Shown: positions 42,766-51,234 of the stretch, piece after piece | How the letters are laid out: each line of letters opens with the position of its first letter | How positions within the stretch are numbered: the stretch's first letter is position 1 | Origin: Bacteroides sp. | GTDB lineage: Bacteria > Bacteroidota > Bacteroidia > Bacteroidales > Bacteroidaceae | Reading direction: 5' to 3' | Assembly (NCBI RefSeq): GCF_030151085.1 | Contig: NZ_JASLER010000008.1 | Location: 16,611-80,610, forward strand | DNA: 64,000 nucleotides | Made by a program: the position numbers and the translations under genes | The notes under the pieces: generated by a model | Databases searched by the model: none | What the model saw: the letters and a program-made list of their open reading frames with translations, nothing else | What the model was told of the DNA's origin: nothing

Positions 42766-44106
42766 ATGAAAATAATCATTGCAGGTGCCGGCGCAGTAGG
42801 CACACACTTGGCAAAACTGTTGTCCCGCGAAAAACAGGACATCATTCTGATGGACGACAACGAAGAAAGATTGAGTACTTTGAGCTCAAACTTCGATTTG
42901 ATGACAGTCGCCACCTCCCCTACCTCGATTAAAGGTTTAAAAGAAGCAGGAGCCGGCGAAGCCGATTTGTTCATTGCCGTTACCCCAGATGAAAGCCGGA
43001 ACATGACCGCATGTATGTTAGCCAACAATCTCGGAGCAGAGAAAACGGTTGCCCGCATTGACAACTACGAATATTTACTACCCAAGAACAAAGAGTTTTT
43101 CCAGAAGTTGGGCGTGGATTCACTGATTTATCCCGAAATGCTTGCAGCCAAGGAAGTAGTATCTTCTATCCGCATGAGCTGGGTACGCCAGTGGTGGGAG
43201 TTCTGTGGAGGTGCCTTGATATTGCTAGGTACTAAGATGCGTGAAAAAGCAGAAATACTGAATATCCCTCTCCATCAGTTGGGAGGTCCCGAGCTACCCT
43301 ATCATATAGTAGCCATCAAACGAAATAACGAAACACTGATTCCGAGAGGTGACGATACCATCAAATTGCATGATATTGTTTACTTCACCACTACCCGCAA
43401 ATATGTACCTTATATTCGTAAGATAGCTGGTAAAGAAGACTATGCCGACGTACGAAACGTAATGATTATGGGCGGTAGTCGCATTGCCGTGCGTACAGCA
43501 CAATATGTTCCCGACTATATGCAAGTGAAGATTGTAGACAGTGACCTGAATCGTTGCAACCGCCTGACCGAGATTCTGGATGACAAGGTCATGATTATTA
43601 ATGGCGACGGTCGCGACATGGATCTGCTTATAGAAGAAGGACTGAAAAATACGGAGGCTTTTGTTGCACTGACCGACAGTTCCGAAACCAACATCCTTGC
43701 GTGCCTTGCAGCCAAACGAATGGGAGTAAGCAAAACCGTAGCCGAAGTTGAGAACATCGACTATATAGGTATGGCGGAAAGTCTTGATATCGGTACCGTT
43801 ATCAATAAGAAATTAATCGCCGCCAGCCACATTTATCAGATGATGCTGGATGCAGACGTAAGTAACGTGAAATGTCTGACATTCGCCAATGCCGATGTAG
43901 CGGAATTTACCGTCAAAGCCGGTTCGAAAATAACCAAACATCCGGTAAAGGATTTAGGGCTGCCCAAAGGTACTACCATCGGAGGTTTGATTCGTCATGG
44001 CGAAGGTGTAGTGGTTACAGGTAATACCCTTATAGAACCCGGCGATCACGTTGTGGTATTCTGCCTGAGCATGATGATTAAGAAAATAGAGAAATACTTC
44101 AACTAA
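42766..44106 (+). CDS. trkA: Trk potassium uptake regulatory subunit TrkA
   Basis: The 446-residue protein has two NAD-binding RCK modules: the first Rossmann loop is IIAGAGAVGTHLAKLL at the N-terminus and the second starts at MIMGGSRIAVRTA near residue 230. Each is followed by an RCK_C ligand domain. TrkA gates the TrkH channel on the cytoplasmic side in response to nucleotides. I use the ATG at 42766; a TTG nine bases upstream is possible. trkH begins one base after its stop, a coupled pair. Confidence 0.95.
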   Translation: MKIIIAGAGAVGTHLAKLLSREKQDIILMDDNEERLSTLSSNFDLMTVATSPTSIKGLKEAGAGEADLFIAVTPDESRNMTACMLANNLGAEKTVARIDNYEYLLPKNKEFFQKLGVDSLIYPEMLAAKEVVSSIRMSWVRQWWEFCGGALILLGTKMREKAEILNIPLHQLGGPELPYHIVAIKRNNETLIPRGDDTIKLHDIVYFTTTRKYVPYIRKIAGKEDYADVRNVMIMGGSRIAVRTAQYVPDYMQVKIVDSDLNRCNRLTEILDDKVMIINGDGRDMDLLIEEGLKNTEAFVALTDSSETNILACLAAKRMGVSKTVAEVENIDYIGMAESLDIGTVINKKLIAASHIYQMMLDADVSNVKCLTFANADVAEFTVKAGSKITKHPVKDLGLPKGTTIGGLIRHGEGVVVTGNTLIEPGDHVVVFCLSMMIKKIEKYFN

Positions 44107-44107
44107 A

Positions 44108-45559
44108 GTGATTAACTTCAAGACAATTATACGAATTATCGGCATCTTATTGCTGCTGGAAACAATCATGTTTCTTGGTTGCTCCATCGTATCTTTATAC
44201 TATGGTGAAGACGATTCGTTCGCTTTCTGGAAAGCAGGGGCAATCACAGCGGGAGTCGGTTTAGTATTAGCAGCCCTTGGTAAAGGAGGCAACCACCAGC
44301 TAACTCGCCGTGACGGTTATGTATTGGTCAGTACCGCCTGGGTAGCTTTCTCACTTTTCGGCATGCTTCCGTTCTATATCGGAGGATATATACCTGACGT
44401 AACCGATGCTTTTTTTGAAACGATGTCCGGGTTCACCAGTACCGGTGCCACTATTCTGAATAATATCGATTCACAACCACATGGCATTCTCTTCTGGCGC
44501 AGTATGACCCAATGGATTGGTGGTCTGGGGATTATCATGTTCACCATTGCTATTCTTCCCATCTTTGGTGTAAGCGGTCTACAAGTATTTGCAGCAGAAG
44601 CCAGCGGACCTACACACGACAAAGTACACCCTCGTATCGGTATAACAGCAAGATGGATCTGGAGTATCTATACCGGTATCACCGCTCTTCTCGTAATTCT
44701 GCTAATGCTGGGAGGCATGGGATGGTTCGATAGTGTCTGCCATGCATTTGCAACTACCGGAACGGGTGGTTTCTCTACCAAGCAGGCAAGTGTAGCTTAC
44801 TATAGTTCACCTTATATAGAATATGTCATTTCTATCTTCATGTTTATTTCCGGCATTAACTTCACGCTACTGTTGCTATTAGTTAACGGGAAATTAAAAA
44901 AAATTATTAGTAATGCGGAACTAAAATTCTACTTCGGGTCTGTCGTATTCTTTACCACGATTATAGCTGTAGGGCTCTATTACACAAGCTCGATGGGAGC
45001 GGAAGAATCTTTCCGGAAATCCTTGTTCCAAGTTATTTCCTTGCATACTTCCACCGGTTTTGCTACCGACGATTACATGCTTTGGAAACCTGTTCTGTGG
45101 GGATTACTAACCATTATCATGGTATTGGGAGCCTGTGCAGGAAGCACAACCGGAGGACTGAAATGTATTCGTTTGGTTATCCTCACAAAGGTTTCACGTA
45201 ATGAATTCAAGCATATCATACACCCCAACGCAGTATTACCTGTACGCATTAATAAGCAAGTAATCTCACCTTCTATTGTTTCAACCGTACTGGCATTCTG
45301 TTTCATCTATATCATTATCATAATAGCCAGTGTTTTCCTTATGTCTGCAATGGGAATCGATTATTCGGAATCCATTGGATGTGTTATTTCGAGCATTGGT
45401 AATATGGGACCCGGCCTAGGTACTTGTGGTCCGGCATATTCGTGGAGCGAATTGCCTGACGCAGCTAAATGGCTCCTGGCATTTCTTATGCTATTAGGAC
45501 GTTTGGAGCTTTTCACGGTTTTACTTTTGTTCACACCTAAATTCTGGCAGCGGAGTTGA
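44108..45559 (+). CDS. trkH: Trk potassium channel subunit TrkH
   Basis: The 483-residue protein carries four membrane-pore-membrane repeats. The selectivity-filter-like segments are visible as TSTGATI (near residue 112), TTGTGGFS (near 217), STGFATD (near 316) and IGNMGPGLG (near 431). It forms the inner-membrane K+ pathway controlled by TrkA. The start is GTG at 44108, one base after the trkA stop; the next in-frame ATG would remove the first helix. Confidence 0.94.
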   Translation: MINFKTIIRIIGILLLLETIMFLGCSIVSLYYGEDDSFAFWKAGAITAGVGLVLAALGKGGNHQLTRRDGYVLVSTAWVAFSLFGMLPFYIGGYIPDVTDAFFETMSGFTSTGATILNNIDSQPHGILFWRSMTQWIGGLGIIMFTIAILPIFGVSGLQVFAAEASGPTHDKVHPRIGITARWIWSIYTGITALLVILLMLGGMGWFDSVCHAFATTGTGGFSTKQASVAYYSSPYIEYVISIFMFISGINFTLLLLLVNGKLKKIISNAELKFYFGSVVFFTTIIAVGLYYTSSMGAEESFRKSLFQVISLHTSTGFATDDYMLWKPVLWGLLTIIMVLGACAGSTTGGLKCIRLVILTKVSRNEFKHIIHPNAVLPVRINKQVISPSIVSTVLAFCFIYIIIIIASVFLMSAMGIDYSESIGCVISSIGNMGPGLGTCGPAYSWSELPDAAKWLLAFLMLLGRLELFTVLLLFTPKFWQRS

Positions 45560-45629
45560 TTTAGGATAAAAAGTGTAAAAATAATCATTTTTTGTTATGC
45601 ACAGATAGCAATTTGAAGGAGACTTATTA

Positions 45630-45637
45630 TATCTTTG
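45630..45637 (+). promoter_or_regulatory. -7 box (TATCTTTG) upstream of the small exported protein gene
   Basis: TATCTTTG lies 25 bases before the ATG at 45663. The TTTG at 45612 is only 14 bases upstream, so the -33 element is poor. Confidence 0.5.
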
Positions 45638-45662
45638 CACCCTTGAAAGAGAGAATTTTGCT

Positions 45663-46031
45663 ATGAAGCAATGCATCAAATATAGTATAATCGTCATATT
45701 AGCAGTTCTACTACACAACAATGTAATAGCTGCGGATTTGCTATGCATTCCTGTCAGCAACCAGACCGAGAAATGTATTTTATCACAAGCGCCGACTTCT
45801 AAACAAGCCGTTCAAAATTTCTATTACCATTTCTCTGCTTTCTCTTTTTGTATGGAACATGTGGATAGTGTTCAAGTACCCGGCAACAAAATTATCTTAT
45901 TACGCACTCATGTATATAAGATGCAACAACATGCCTACTCACCCGAATGTGACCGCTTGCTACACCTCTCCCCTCACCCTGTACCCGATGCGAACTACTA
46001 TATAATTGGGCTAAGAAAGATTATTATTTAA
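45663..46031 (+). CDS. Unknown 122-residue exported protein
   Basis: A signal peptide (MKQCIKYSIIVILAVLLHNNVIAA) is followed by about 98 residues with four cysteines outside the signal segment, which could form disulfides. I recognise no domain. The TATCTTTG box 25 bases upstream supports a real gene. It ends 119 bases before nuoA and may be read through into the nuo operon. Confidence 0.6.
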   Translation: MKQCIKYSIIVILAVLLHNNVIAADLLCIPVSNQTEKCILSQAPTSKQAVQNFYYHFSAFSFCMEHVDSVQVPGNKIILLRTHVYKMQQHAYSPECDRLLHLSPHPVPDANYYIIGLRKIII

Positions 46032-46150
46032 TAAGTACGCAGGCTCCTATAGAGCTCGTCTTACTTAATTTCATCGGGCAACAATTCAGAGGTATTGTGT
46101 CCCCGATGCAATGTATCTATTATATATAAATCTAAAATCTTATCAGGTTT

Positions 46151-46501
46151 ATGAACTTTACTTTGTTAGTGGTCGTCCTATTGACGGCAATTGCTTTCGT
46201 GGGTATAGTCATTGCACTTTCAAATGCGATTGCTCCCCGTTCGTACAATCCACAGAAGATGGAGCCCTACGAATGCGGTATCCCCACACGCGGCAAATCT
46301 TGGATGCAATTCCGGGTAGGTTACTATCTGTTTGCTATTCTGTTCCTGATGTTCGATGTGGAAACTGTATTCCTCTTTCCATGGGCAGTCATCGCACGTG
46401 AACTCGGAGTGGCAGGACTTTTCAGCATCTTATTTTTCCTGATTATATTAGTTCTGGGCCTTGCATACGCCTGGAGGAAAGGAGCTTTGGAATGGAAGTA
46501 A
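46151..46501 (+). CDS. nuoA: NADH-quinone oxidoreductase subunit A
   Basis: This 116-residue membrane subunit of respiratory complex I has three hydrophobic helices and the conserved loop KMEPYECGIPTRGKSW. The Cys in YECG and the acidic FDVETVF segment are family hallmarks. NuoA sits at the junction of the membrane arm and the quinone site. Its 3' end overlaps nuoB by ten bases, the start of a tightly spaced ten-gene operon. Confidence 0.95.
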   Translation: MNFTLLVVVLLTAIAFVGIVIALSNAIAPRSYNPQKMEPYECGIPTRGKSWMQFRVGYYLFAILFLMFDVETVFLFPWAVIARELGVAGLFSILFFLIILVLGLAYAWRKGALEWK

Positions 46502-47082
46502 CGAAGAAACCCAAAATAAAATCTATCCCTTATGAGGAGTTTACTGACAACGAAACGTTGGAGAAATTGGTTCAGGAACTCAATGCCGGAGGTGCCAATG
46601 TGGCTATCGGCATACTGGACGATCTCGTCAACTGGGGACGCAGTAATTCACTGTGGCCACTTACGTTTGCAACCAGTTGTTGCGGTATCGAATTTATGGC
46701 TCTCGGCGCTGCCCGTTATGACATGGCACGCTTTGGGTTCGAAGTAGCACGTGCCAGTCCGCGCCAGGCAGATATGATTATGGTTTGTGGAACCATTACG
46801 AATAAGATGGCTCCGGTACTGAAACGTCTGTACGACCAGATGGCAGATCCGAAGTACGTTATTGCCGTGGGTGGCTGTGCCGTCAGCGGTGGTCCGTTCA
46901 AGAAGTCTTATCATGTAGTGAACGGCGTGGACAAGATACTTCCGGTAGATGTATATATCCCCGGCTGCCCTCCACGTCCGGAAGCATTCTACTATGGTTT
47001 GATGCAGTTGCAACGCAAAGTGAAAATAGAGAAATACTTCGGTGGAGTGAACCGACAAGAAAAGAAACCGAAAGAAGAGTAA
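46492..47082 (+). CDS. nuoB: NADH-quinone oxidoreductase subunit B
   Basis: NuoB holds the N2 [4Fe-4S] cluster that passes electrons to quinone. The ligands are readable: ATSCCGIEFMA (adjacent cysteines near residue 62), VGGCAVSGG and PGCPPRPEA. The AARYDMARFGFEV segment lining the quinone tunnel is intact. At 196 residues it is slightly long at its basic C-terminus (QEKKPKEE). It overlaps nuoA and precedes nuoCD by seven bases. Confidence 0.96.
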   Translation: MEVTKKPKIKSIPYEEFTDNETLEKLVQELNAGGANVAIGILDDLVNWGRSNSLWPLTFATSCCGIEFMALGAARYDMARFGFEVARASPRQADMIMVCGTITNKMAPVLKRLYDQMADPKYVIAVGGCAVSGGPFKKSYHVVNGVDKILPVDVYIPGCPPRPEAFYYGLMQLQRKVKIEKYFGGVNRQEKKPKEE

Positions 47083-47089
47083 TTTAGTT

Positions 47090-48694
47090 ATGACTAATCC
47101 CAATATGGATATAAAATATATAGAACCTGCCGCCCTGCACGACGAAATGCTACGTCTGCGGAAAGAGAAACAAATGGACTTCCTTGAATGCCTCAGCGGC
47201 ATGGATTGGGGAGTGCCTGAGGACGGTGACGCACCGGACAAAGTTCGCGGACTTGGTGTAGTCTATCTGCTGGAATCCACCAGCACCGGCGAACGTGTAT
47301 CGGTATACACCTCCACTTTGAACCGGGAGCAACCCGAACTTCCATCTGTCAGCGATATATGGAAAGCCGCTGACTTTAACGAACGCGAAGTATACGACTT
47401 CTACGGCATTGTCTTCATCGGCCATCCGGATATGCGCCGTCTCTATCTGCGCAACGACTGGGTAGGCTACCCAATGCGCAAGGATAACGATCCGGAAAAG
47501 GATAATCCGTTGCGCATGGACAATGAAGAGACTATAGATACGACTACCGTACTGGAATTGCATCCCGACGGAACCTTGAAGAACCGCGAAGACCTGCTAT
47601 TCGGTGACGAAGAGTATGTAGTAAATATCGGTCCGCAACACCCTGCCACACACGGCGTAATGCGCTTCCGCGTATCACTGGAAGGTGAAATCATTGAGAA
47701 GATCGATGCAAACTGCGGTTACATTCATCGGGGTATCGAGAAAATGTGCGAAAGTCTGACTTATCCGCAGACATTGGCTTTGACCGACCGTCTGGATTAC
47801 CTGGGTGCACACCAGAATCGTCATGCCTTATGTATGTGTATCGAAAAGGCAATGGGCGTGGAAGTGAGCGAACGCGTTCAATACATCCGCACCATCATGG
47901 ACGAGTTGCAGCGAATTGATTCTCACTTGCTGTTCTACTCTTGTCTCGCCATGGACTTAGGTGCACTGACCGCCTTCTTCTACGGTTTCCGTGAACGTGA
48001 AAAGATCCTTGACATTTTCGAAGGAACTTGCGGCGGACGCCTCATCATGAACTACAATACCATCGGTGGTGTACAAGCAGACCTTGCACCGGATTTCCAA
48101 AAGAAAGTAAAGGAATTCATTCCCTACCTGCGAGACATCTTACACGAATACCACGATGTATTTACCGGAAATATCATTGCACAACAGCGTTTGAAGGGCG
48201 TAGGCGTACTTTCGCGCGAAGATGCCATTGCTTTTGGAGCAACCGGAGGTACAGGACGTGCCAGTGGTTGGGCGTGCGACGTACGTAAGCGTATGCCATA
48301 TAGTATATATAATAAGGTGGACTTTAAGGAAATTGTCCGTACCGAAGGCGATTCCTGGGGACGTTACCTTGTCCGCATGGATGAAATCCTGGAAAGCTTG
48401 AAGATTATCGAGCAACTGATAGACAACATCCCTGAAGGTGCTTACCAAGAGAAGATGAAACCCATTATCCGCGTACCCGAAGGCAGTTACTATGCGGCCG
48501 TTGAAGGCAGTCGTGGTGAATTCGGCGTCTTCCTCGAAAGCCACGGCGACAAGACTCCTTACCGCCTGCACTTCCGCTCTACAGGATTACCACTGGTTTC
48601 AGTAGTCGATACCATCTCCCGTGGAGCAAAGATTGCCGATCTTATTGCCATTGGCGGAACATTGGATTATGTAGTACCCGATATTGATAGATAA
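47090..48694 (+). CDS. nuoCD: NADH-quinone oxidoreductase fused subunit C/D
   Basis: The N-terminal third (about residues 10-145) is NuoC, with the FNEREVYDFYGIVFIGHPDMRRLYL block. The rest is NuoD (about 165-534), with NIGPQHPATHGVMRF, DCGYIHRG-like NCGYIHRGIEKM, and the C-terminal VPDIDR end. Fusion of C and D is known in several bacteria. The two parts build the quinone-reducing module above NuoB. The NuoD His and Tyr of the quinone site (HPATHG, and LDYLGAHQN) are present. An alternative ATG is at 47105. Confidence 0.95.
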   Translation: MTNPNMDIKYIEPAALHDEMLRLRKEKQMDFLECLSGMDWGVPEDGDAPDKVRGLGVVYLLESTSTGERVSVYTSTLNREQPELPSVSDIWKAADFNEREVYDFYGIVFIGHPDMRRLYLRNDWVGYPMRKDNDPEKDNPLRMDNEETIDTTTVLELHPDGTLKNREDLLFGDEEYVVNIGPQHPATHGVMRFRVSLEGEIIEKIDANCGYIHRGIEKMCESLTYPQTLALTDRLDYLGAHQNRHALCMCIEKAMGVEVSERVQYIRTIMDELQRIDSHLLFYSCLAMDLGALTAFFYGFREREKILDIFEGTCGGRLIMNYNTIGGVQADLAPDFQKKVKEFIPYLRDILHEYHDVFTGNIIAQQRLKGVGVLSREDAIAFGATGGTGRASGWACDVRKRMPYSIYNKVDFKEIVRTEGDSWGRYLVRMDEILESLKIIEQLIDNIPEGAYQEKMKPIIRVPEGSYYAAVEGSRGEFGVFLESHGDKTPYRLHFRSTGLPLVSVVDTISRGAKIADLIAIGGTLDYVVPDIDR

Positions 48695-48695
48695 T

Positions 48696-49772
48696 ATGTT
48701 TGACTTTAGTATAATAACTAACTGGATTCACCAGATGCTAACCTCCTTCATGCCGGAGGGTCTGGCTATATTCCTTGAATGTGTGGTGATTGGCGTATGT
48801 ATCATCCTGATGTACGCTGTTCTCGCCATTATCCTGATTTATATGGAGCGCAAGATATGTGCCTTCTTCCAATGCCGCCTCGGTCCGATGCGTGTGGGAA
48901 AATGGGGAATGCTCCAAGTAATCTGCGACGTCCTCAAGATGTTGACCAAAGAAATCATTGATTTGAAATTCTCCGACCGGTTCCTCTATTACCTGGCACC
49001 GTTTATGGTGATTATCGCTTCGTTCCTCACTTTCTGTTGCTTGCCTATCAGCAAAGGACTGGAAGTTCTGGACTTTAATGTAGGTGTCTTCTTCCTGCTG
49101 GCTGCATCGAGCATCGGTGTGGTAGGTATTCTACTGGCAGGTTGGAGTTCGAACAATAAGTTTTCACTGATTGGAGCTATGCGAAGCGGTGCGCAAATCA
49201 TCTCCTACGAGTTGTCGTGCGGACTCAGTATCCTGACGATGGTAGTGTTGATGGGAACCATGCAGTTCTCCGAAATTGTAGAAGGACAAGCTGACGGCTG
49301 GTTCATCTTCAAAGGACATATCCCTGCGCTGATAGCTTTCATCATCTACCTCATTGCCGGAAATGCGGAGACCAACCGTGGCCCTTTCGACTTACCGGAA
49401 GCGGAAAGTGAATTGACCGCCGGTTACCATACGGAATATTCCGGTATGGGTTTCGGCTTCTTCTACCTGGCTGAGTATCTGAATCTGTTTATCGTGGCCG
49501 GAGTTGCCGCTACCATCTTCCTTGGAGGTTGGATGCCGTTGCACATTGCCGGACTGGATGGTTTCAACGCGGCAATGGATTATATCCCCGGTTTCATCTG
49601 GTTCTTTGGCAAGGCATTCTTTGTAGTCTTTCTGCTGATGTGGATTAAGTGGACATTCCCTCGTCTGCGTATCGACCAGATTCTGGCGTTGGAGTGGAAA
49701 TACCTGGTGCCTATCAGCATGGTGAACTTGATTTTGATGGTGTTAATCGTAGTCTTCGGATTACATTTTTAG
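48696..49772 (+). CDS. nuoH: NADH-quinone oxidoreductase subunit H
   Basis: NuoH links the quinone module to the proton-pumping membrane arm. The protein has about eight helices and the conserved loops MERKICAFFQCRLGPMRVG, the NRGPFDLPEAESELTAGYHTEYSG block of glutamates at the quinone entrance, and RIDQILALEWKYLVP. The ATG at 48696 follows the nuoCD stop by one base; a TTG at 48684 inside nuoCD is the alternative. nuoI starts three bases after its stop. Confidence 0.95.
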   Translation: MFDFSIITNWIHQMLTSFMPEGLAIFLECVVIGVCIILMYAVLAIILIYMERKICAFFQCRLGPMRVGKWGMLQVICDVLKMLTKEIIDLKFSDRFLYYLAPFMVIIASFLTFCCLPISKGLEVLDFNVGVFFLLAASSIGVVGILLAGWSSNNKFSLIGAMRSGAQIISYELSCGLSILTMVVLMGTMQFSEIVEGQADGWFIFKGHIPALIAFIIYLIAGNAETNRGPFDLPEAESELTAGYHTEYSGMGFGFFYLAEYLNLFIVAGVAATIFLGGWMPLHIAGLDGFNAAMDYIPGFIWFFGKAFFVVFLLMWIKWTFPRLRIDQILALEWKYLVPISMVNLILMVLIVVFGLHF

Positions 49773-49775
49773 AGG

Positions 49776-50291
49776 ATGAACAATATGGAAAAAGAAAACA
49801 ACTCTTATATCGGCGGACTGATACACGGCATCACTTCTCTGCTAACAGGCATGAAGACCACCATGACTGTATTCTGCCGAAAGAAGACTACCGAACAATA
49901 TCCGGAAAACCGTGCGACTTTACAATTGTCCGACCGTTTCCGTGGTACGTTGATCATGCCGCATAATGACCGGAACGAGCATCATTGTATTGCTTGCGGA
50001 CTGTGTCAGATAGCCTGCCCCAACGACACCATCACCGTAACAAGCGAGATGGTGGAAACGGAAGACGGCAAGAAAAAGAAAATATTGGCGAAGTATGAGT
50101 ACGACCTTGGTTCGTGCATCTTTTGCCAGCTTTGCGTGAATGCTTGTCCCCACGACGCCATCACTTTCGGTCAGGACTTTGAACATGCTGTGTTCGACCG
50201 GTCAAAACTAGTGAAGACGCTGAACTATCCGGGTAGTCACGTAGAAGAGAAGAAAAAACCAGCCGCTCCCAAAGAAGAGACGACAAAGTAA
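49776..50291 (+). CDS. nuoI: NADH-quinone oxidoreductase subunit I (2x[4Fe-4S])
   Basis: Two ferredoxin-type cluster motifs are visible in this 171-residue protein: CIACGLCQIACP near residues 71-82 and CIFCQLCVNACP near 113-124. These bind the N6a and N6b clusters that carry electrons to NuoB. The C-terminal tail is lysine- and glutamate-rich. With no NuoG, NuoF or NuoE in the operon, NuoI would be the entry point for electrons from an unidentified donor such as ferredoxin or flavodoxin. Confidence 0.95.
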   Translation: MNNMEKENNSYIGGLIHGITSLLTGMKTTMTVFCRKKTTEQYPENRATLQLSDRFRGTLIMPHNDRNEHHCIACGLCQIACPNDTITVTSEMVETEDGKKKKILAKYEYDLGSCIFCQLCVNACPHDAITFGQDFEHAVFDRSKLVKTLNYPGSHVEEKKKPAAPKEETTK

Positions 50292-50321
50292 TTTGTAATT
50301 AGTAACTTGTAATTAAACAAC

Positions 50322-50834
50322 ATGGAAATAAATCTTGAAACAGTAGTATTCTACTTCCTTGCGGCTTTTATTACCGTATTTTCCATTCTGACGGTAACAA
50401 CCAACCGTATGGTACGCTCAGCTACTTACCTACTGTTCGTACTCTTTGGAACAGCCGGTATCTACTTCCTGCTGGGATATACCTTTCTTGGTTCGGTACA
50501 GATCATGGTATACGCTGGCGGTATAGTCGTACTCTATGTCTTCTCCATCCTGCTTACCAGTGGTGAAGGCGACATAGTAGAAAAGCTGAAACGCAGCCGC
50601 TTCCTTGCCGGACTGGGAGCTACCGTAGGCGGAGCAATCATCGTAGTATTTATAACTTTGAACCATAAGTTCATCGCTACCACAGATGTAGAACCGATAG
50701 AGGTCAATATCAAGACCATCGGATACCATATGCTGAGTGGTGATAAATACGGGTATTTGTTGCCTTTCGAAGCCGTTAGCATCCTGTTGCTGGCATGTAT
50801 CGTAGGAGGTTTACTCATCGCCCGCAAACGTTAA
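50322..50834 (+). CDS. nuoJ: NADH-quinone oxidoreductase subunit J
   Basis: This 170-residue membrane subunit has five helices; the third contains the QIMVYAGGIVVLYVF segment with the conserved glycine-rich pi-bulge region and YAG motif. It belongs to the membrane arm next to NuoA and NuoK. It follows nuoI by 30 bases, in which an AATT-rich repeat linker lies, and precedes nuoK by 30 bases. Confidence 0.94.
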   Translation: MEINLETVVFYFLAAFITVFSILTVTTNRMVRSATYLLFVLFGTAGIYFLLGYTFLGSVQIMVYAGGIVVLYVFSILLTSGEGDIVEKLKRSRFLAGLGATVGGAIIVVFITLNHKFIATTDVEPIEVNIKTIGYHMLSGDKYGYLLPFEAVSILLLACIVGGLLIARKR

Positions 50835-50864
50835 TCATTAATCACTAAACACGAATCACTGATT

Positions 50865-51173
50865 ATGATACACATGGAATATTATCTGATAGTTTCGGCT
50901 ATCATGTTTTTCGCCGGTATTTACGGATTCTTTACCCGCCGCAATACTTTAGCGATATTGATTTCAATCGAATTGATACTGAATGCAACAGACATCAACT
51001 TCGCTGTGTTCAACCGTTTTCTGTTCCCCGGAGGATTGGAAGGATATTTCTTCTCTCTGTTCTCCATCGCCATCTCGGCAGCAGAAACTGCGGTAGCTAT
51101 TGCTATTATGATTAACATTTACCGTAACATACGCAGCATCCAGGTGAACAAACTGGACGAGATGAAATGGTAG
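50865..51173 (+). CDS. nuoK: NADH-quinone oxidoreductase subunit K
   Basis: At 102 residues with three helices this is a normal NuoK. The helix-2 glutamate lies in ISIELILNATDINF and the second in ISAAETAVAIAIM; both are proton-channel residues of the antiporter-like chain. A second start (ATG at 50874, giving MEYYL) is possible. An AATCACT-type linker precedes the gene. Confidence 0.94.
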   Translation: MIHMEYYLIVSAIMFFAGIYGFFTRRNTLAILISIELILNATDINFAVFNRFLFPGGLEGYFFSLFSIAISAAETAVAIAIMINIYRNIRSIQVNKLDEMKW

Positions 51174-51234
51174 GGAAAGTTGCGTCACTCGCAACAGTGG
51201 TGCATAATAAATAACAGATAACAAAAGATTAAAT

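Noticed and set aside
46648..47241. 197-codon open frame antisense to nuoB/nuoCD
   Set aside because: It is the shadow of two strongly conserved complex I genes; codon content and lack of any start context or domain argue against a gene.
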